A stretch of 64,000 nt of DNA. Origin: an uncultured Collinsella sp. (GTDB lineage Bacteria > Actinomycetota > Coriobacteriia > Coriobacteriales > Coriobacteriaceae). This document shows positions 61,701 to 64,000 of the stretch, piece after piece (within the stretch, counting starts at the first letter, position 1; every line of letters begins with the position of its first letter). The notes beneath the pieces were generated by a model. It was not told the DNA's origin, searched no databases, and worked only from the letters and a program-made list of their open reading frames with translations. The stretch is taken from contig CABUJH010000002.1 in NCBI GenBank assembly GCA_902491895.1, positions 1 through 64,000 of the forward strand. The letters are read 5' to 3'. The translations under genes and the position numbers were made by a program.

Positions 61701-64000
61701 GCCCGCGGACGGCGAGTTCACCTTCGACCTGAAGGACGCTGCCGGCAACGTGCTCGACACCGCGAAGAACGATGCAAACGGCAAGGTCAGCTTCACGCGC
61801 GAGTTCCAGCTCTCCGACTTGGACGGCGCCGCGAGCAAGGACTTCACCTACACCATCGTGGAACAGTCGGGCACGGAGCCGGGCATGGTCTACGATACCC
61901 ATGCGCTCACCTACAAAGTAACGGTTAAGGACGACGGGACGGGCACGCTGAACGCGAAGGCGATCGTTACGAGCACATCAGGCCCGGAGACCTTCACCAA
62001 CAACTACCAGCCGGCCGCGACCGGTCTGGCTCTCGGTGCGCAGAAGAGGTACGTGAAGAAGGACGACAACACGCCGATCGTACTCAAGGGCGGCGAGTTC
62101 ACCTTCGATGTGTACGAGGGCAACCTGACGGCTGAGCAGCTGAAGGGCAAGCAGCCCATCCAGACCGCTGAGAACGGCGAGGACGGAAGCGTCAGCTTCG
62201 ACGCCTTCTCCTACGCGAAGCCGGGTACTCACGAGTACACCATCGTGGAGCGGAAGGGCGACCTGGCCTACGTGACCTACGACGATACGGTGCACCACGC
62301 CGTGGTGAAGGTCGTGGACAACGCCGGCGCGCTGCGGGCGAGCGTTGCCTACGACGGCAAGGACGCCACGAAGCCCACCTTCACCAACGCCTACAAGGCA
62401 CAGGCGACGGTCTCCGGCGCGATCGCCCTCACCAAGAGCGTTGACGTGCACGACGGCAGCTATCAGCTAAAGGCGGGAGACTTCGCCTTCGAGCTGGTGG
62501 GGTCTGACGGTACGGTGCTCCAGACCCAGAAGAACGACGCCAAGGGCAAGGTTTACTTTAACGAGCTGACCTTCGACCATGCGGGCACCTTTATCTACAC
62601 GGTCCGCGAGGTGCAGCCGACGGACGACGCGCCGGGCGTGCCGGGCGTGACCTACACCGGCAAGACGTACACCCTGACCTACGTGGTGAAGGACAACAAC
62701 GACGGCAAGCTGGTGGTGGAGAGCTCCACGGTGATGCCGAGCGAGGGTACCGAGAACGGCGTCACCCCCAACACCATGACGTTTACGAACAGCTACCAGC
62801 CGGGCCAGACCTCCTACCAGATCTCTGGCACCAAGGTGCTTGAGAATGCCGACCCGTCCACCACGCGGACGCCCGCCGATGGCGAGTTCACGTTCGCGCT
62901 GATTGACGTGGCCACGGGGCAGGAGATCGACCGGACCAAGAACGTGGGTAAGGCGTTTACCTTCAAGGCCATCTCGTACACTGCGACTGGTTCGCATGCG
63001 TACCAGGTGAAGGAGGTTGCGGGCCAAGATGGCACCATCACTTACAGCGATGCGGTGTTGGATGTGACGGTGAGCGTGACCGACGACGGCAGCGGCCAGC
63101 TGACCGCGACGGCGAACAAGACGGCTGCGGATCTGACCTTCACCAACATCTACACGCCGACGGCAACGACGGCGACGATTACCGGAACGAAGGCTCTGAC
63201 CGGCCGCGACTTGGCCGAGGGTGAGTTCTCCTTCGACCTGAAGGACGCCGACGGTAACGTGGTGCAGACGGTGCAGAACGGCGCCGACGGCACGTTTGGC
63301 TTCGCGCCGCTGCAGCTGGACAAGGTGGGGACGTACGTCTACACCGTGTCCGAGCGGGCAGGGGCGACGGCGAACGGCGTCACCTACGACACGACGGTCT
63401 TTACCGCGACGGTGACGGTGACGGAGAATGCGGAGACGCACGCGCTGGAGGCGCAGGTTGCCTACAGCAAGGGCGGCAAGGCTGCGGATGCGGTGGCATT
63501 CAGCAACAGCTACGCGCCGGCCGCGACTGAGGTGAAGCTGGGGGCCTCCAAGGTGCTGAGCGGCGAAAACCTTAAGGAAGGGCAGTTCTCCTTCCAGCTG
63601 AAGGATGCCGACGGCAAGGTGCTGCAGACCGCCAAGAACGCGGCGGACGGCACGGTGGGTTTCGAGGCGATCTCGTACGACAAGCCCGGGACGTACGCCT
63701 ACAGCATCTCCGAGGTGGACGACGGTCAGAAGAACGTGACGTACGACGCGGCCGAGCACCGGGTAACGGTGACGGTGACGGACGACGGTGCGGGCCATCT
63801 GGTGGCGACGGTAACCTATGACGGCGACGTGGCGCCGGTGTTCAAGAACACGTACACGCCGCCGACCACCCCGCCAGTCAACCCGCCGACGAATCCTCCG
63901 AGCAAGCCGCCGGTGCCGAAGGAGGAGAAGCCGGGTCTGCCGAATATGGGCGATACCAGCTTGTCGCCGATGGCCCTGGGTGGCATCGCGGGCGGCGCGG
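55759..64000 (+). CDS. giant sortase-anchored pilin/adhesin-like protein (3' end beyond window)
   Basis: At least 2,747 residues, cut by the window edge. ATG 55759 has a strong GGGGAGG site; ATG 55870 would start just before the signal peptide (YAIVLALAIALTASFFLPARAEA). A fibro-slime/PA14-like domain is centred on FAGDDDVWVFIDDVLVGDIG near residue 300. Cna-B-like domains begin near 400 (GAKFQLYKTDKD, YYLLKETRVPEGYL) and 700 (VEGAKFGLYT, YYLKEISAPSGF). From about 950 on, roughly fourteen domains of 110-130 residues each end in F(T/K)NTY-like strings with internal Lys and YTV.E, typical of pilin domains with intramolecular isopeptide bonds. A Pro-rich stalk and LPNMGD sorting motif lie just before the edge. 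It is likely a surface adhesin or pilus subunit. Confidence 0.85.
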   Translation, partial: MQELRETTSLLVNNVIGGGCPSRELPGGHRPRERWSVMSYDRRRGLHPVSPYAIVLALAIALTASFFLPARAEAAISDHTVTTISPSGTTINLFDYWVNPDDHLSVSGNGGINANHQFQFKDQGASEELNQYTGGPSPRIGIVNRVLTDGYPKLTDRWDGESLGYLFDSSTQTGKISHMGVTGLLRVKDGYYEYDSSQNYAAYNVNKNAFDVYDAAGVKQAGAEPHTVGQFFPFDAATEVFKEGDSGLVPNGITSQNVGDSQYNGSKPLNHYFGLSMSSRFVQPKGGKTNADKPMTFEFAGDDDVWVFIDDVLVGDIGGIHTSAKLTIDFQTGEIKVNDSPDGTLLSKFQEAKQDTTKGFKGNTFADGTNHTLKFFYLERGATDSNMKLKYNLVTVPESDIIKFDQDGKFVQGAKFQLYKTDKDFKNELEPLGSGTTDEAGHLTLTNDDDNGVINFDDLYNKDHSNKYYLLKETRVPEGYLSSLTATGGSMQLEYVPASAGNGAGGVIINRGGMDADSVVWKTGAFAGAKETITAPSTVYQANNDLTKVSLDSGILFAVVLKRDKSANADIKDQNNWYAVSGDPSTGMGYTLAGKPSKAGAIEAAKKDLHAFTLNTSGQYQVEIQNLPGDISKYYYLLSGDARKDAEYTVAIYYTAASSIAEADMDNTVHVFSDDLPDGKENFRRQFATRLLVSNIQNRLFVQKTDTAGKPVEGAKFGLYTADQVTTDANGKVVLKGEQTPYDTLTTGSVGNPVPLEGAGIFPNTSKEHKPLTKRTYYLKEISAPSGFLLNDTFTKVIVDDYGVHADAGTRDDGVSTFVGPGALMKSLGQFGAEGDIDNTLTWIKGVRQTSNGVTDTDGNLSWSNVDPAGAGDTVHLKYGANGRVYQYGPTEEGKPYRLETETGWIRMGITQDEQPKGTKSKGARADLRDMNNLNALFTGATCVRVANKREASLEVTKKVDVPDGLTGNKDAEFTFKFTVPKGKTYKAAVFEKAGAADEKQVGDMFDLTNGREQTITAGQTIRVYGLAEGDKYTVQELTRAGKMPAGFTLTKREQGGNALGGEGDSIEGTIAKQNANGTLADANKLVFTNTYSVKLPVTLTNAFWAQKVLRGRNWKDGDSFKIYLRADKGTPVPDGAGDAPVSDMKQVVKTVENGDKFDFGKIEYAKPGTYTYLIAEATPSQNDADWLPGFGYSSASYRVTVTVSDNGDGTLSQPAVKMEQTYTDDGMSHEDNPIEVADKIAKITNTYHPKETSVTLKATKRFTGGELAGGDFTFQLLDKDGNVIQTVQNDKDGKVAFAAIDYATPGEHDYAIREVAGNDPTIVYDAKDVKVHVKVTDEKGELKATVTYDGEKAVPTFTNSKPTTDVTVEATKTLKGKDLTADAFTFGLYDQDGNEDARGTNDKNGKVKLTVKGLNLGEYDYTLKEVAGSDSTITYDSTEVRVHVSVKAEGDKAKATVTYDGKNDIPTFKNTYQPAETSVTLAAKKAYVKSDSTPAALKGGEFAFDLYEGDLTAEQLKGKQPIRSAKNGEDGTVTFPAIDYTKAGEYKYTVAEQEGDLSHVTYDATVHHAVVKVMDNAGKLDAAVTYDGDKANAPTFTNTYTAKGSVELTATKIVAVAPGFTHDTKLKGGEYTFELKDADGKVLGTTTNKADGTVKFTRKFTLSNLGGAASKDFTYTIAEKPGTEPGMVYDTHALIYKVTVADDGTGSLTATPQVTSGDKTFTNTYHPKETSVTLKATKRFTGGELAGGDFTFQLLDKDGNVIQTVQNDKDGKVAFAAIDYATPGEHDYAIREVAGNDPTVVYDTKDVKVHVKVSDEKGELKATATYDGEADVPTFTNSKPTTDVTVEATKILTGKDLTADAFTFGLYDQAGNEVAKGTNDRGGKVELAVKNLNLGEYDYTLKEEKASQTVDGVAYDAKEVKVHVKVEQNQGDNNKTKVTVTYDGAATAPTFNNTYDAKGSVILTATKTIKVADGFDHTTKPADGEFTFDLKDAAGNVLDTAKNDANGKVSFTREFQLSDLDGAASKDFTYTIVEQSGTEPGMVYDTHALTYKVTVKDDGTGTLNAKAIVTSTSGPETFTNNYQPAATGLALGAQKRYVKKDDNTPIVLKGGEFTFDVYEGNLTAEQLKGKQPIQTAENGEDGSVSFDAFSYAKPGTHEYTIVERKGDLAYVTYDDTVHHAVVKVVDNAGALRASVAYDGKDATKPTFTNAYKAQATVSGAIALTKSVDVHDGSYQLKAGDFAFELVGSDGTVLQTQKNDAKGKVYFNELTFDHAGTFIYTVREVQPTDDAPGVPGVTYTGKTYTLTYVVKDNNDGKLVVESSTVMPSEGTENGVTPNTMTFTNSYQPGQTSYQISGTKVLENADPSTTRTPADGEFTFALIDVATGQEIDRTKNVGKAFTFKAISYTATGSHAYQVKEVAGQDGTITYSDAVLDVTVSVTDDGSGQLTATANKTAADLTFTNIYTPTATTATITGTKALTGRDLAEGEFSFDLKDADGNVVQTVQNGADGTFGFAPLQLDKVGTYVYTVSERAGATANGVTYDTTVFTATVTVTENAETHALEAQVAYSKGGKAADAVAFSNSYAPAATEVKLGASKVLSGENLKEGQFSFQLKDADGKVLQTAKNAADGTVGFEAISYDKPGTYAYSISEVDDGQKNVTYDAAEHRVTVTVTDDGAGHLVATVTYDGDVAPVFKNTYTPPTTPPVNPPTNPPSKPPVPKEEKPGLPNMGDTSLSPMALGGIAGGA
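55807..55815 (+). repeat. nine-G tract in the adhesin 5' coding region
   Basis: Nine consecutive G form exactly three Gly codons at residues 17-19 counted from ATG 55759. Gain or loss of one G would shift the frame before the signal peptide. Such tracts mediate slipped-strand phase variation in other surface genes. Confidence 0.8.
59491..61390 (+). repeat. near-identical internal duplication in the adhesin gene
   Basis: The segment 59491-59955 recurs almost unchanged at 60925-61390, an offset of 1,434 bp (478 codons). Both copies begin ACGAACACGTACCACCCGAA and run through the ACGACGGACGTTACCGTCGA stretch. Two further module types recur: LTAEQLKGKQPI occurs at about 60295 and 62130, and GSVELTATKI/GSVILTATKT at about 60570 and 61640. 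Confidence 0.85.

Noticed and set aside
58105..61902. 1,265-codon open frame on the minus strand inside the adhesin gene
   Set aside because: It is the antisense of the repeat modules. Codon bias of the plus-strand gene removes stops from this frame, and the predicted protein is low-complexity with no start signal.

Overview
The window is a 64 kb piece of a high-GC chromosome that looks like a human-gut Collinsella (class Coriobacteriia, Actinomycetota). The reasons are strong GC-ending codon use, an anaerobic gene set (UbiD/UbiX-type decarboxylase, NUDIX isopentenyl isomerase, amino-acid ABC uptake, OFA-type MFS), sortase-anchored surface proteins, and intergenic spaces packed with palindromic repeats. 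I saw no rRNA, tRNA, CRISPR array, transposase or prophage gene. The genus assignment is inference from gene content and style.

Layout. 279-3995: a two-gene heterodimeric ABC exporter. 4287-12715: a flavodoxin-like gene, then a surface-protein locus. Here one large LAxTG-anchored protein (5646-9734) lies between two arrays of a 62-bp palindromic repeat, and outside those are two inverted copies of a conserved, RNA-like structured element. An LTA-synthase-like sulfatase follows. 12929-18704: nitroreductase, Kup potassium importer, a small membrane protein and a KdpD/KdpE-type two-component pair with no kdpFABC. 18799-25696: housekeeping genes (RlmKL-like methyltransferase with a degenerate RlmL half, HAD phosphatase, transaldolase/Fsa, Tex). 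26106-30532: a minus-strand SDR / MFS / Gfo-Idh operon with a divergent LysR regulator. 30576-36423: a GGDEF protein, a third 62-bp array, and a second ABC heterodimer with its MarR regulator. 36637-41364: pyridoxal kinase, a small Cys-rich protein, two AAA/DUF4143 ATPases each preceded by repeats on a 33-bp period, and a low-molecular-weight phosphatase.

41560-48821 is the most interesting metabolic region. It holds an MFS transporter, a protein that fuses an LpdD-like domain to isopentenyl-diphosphate isomerase, an SLC13-type anion transporter, an LpdC-like UbiD decarboxylase, a UbiX/LpdB flavin prenyltransferase and a MerR-type regulator. Read together, this is a self-contained aromatic-acid (gallate/protocatechuate-like) decarboxylation module. 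The isomerase would make the dimethylallyl donor for the prenylated-FMN cofactor, UbiX would build the cofactor, the LpdD domain would handle it, UbiD would use it, and the SLC13 protein would move substrate. Two near-identical 19-bp palindromes lie upstream of the fusion gene and of the transporter and could be a shared operator.

48998-55557: a membrane-anchored hypothetical protein, an aldose-1-epimerase-like protein, an amino-acid ABC importer operon and an M20 peptidase. 55759 to the window edge: a giant pilin/adhesin-like protein with a fibro-slime domain, two Cna-B-like domains and about fourteen isopeptide-type repeats. It has a nine-G tract near its 5' end that could allow phase variation.
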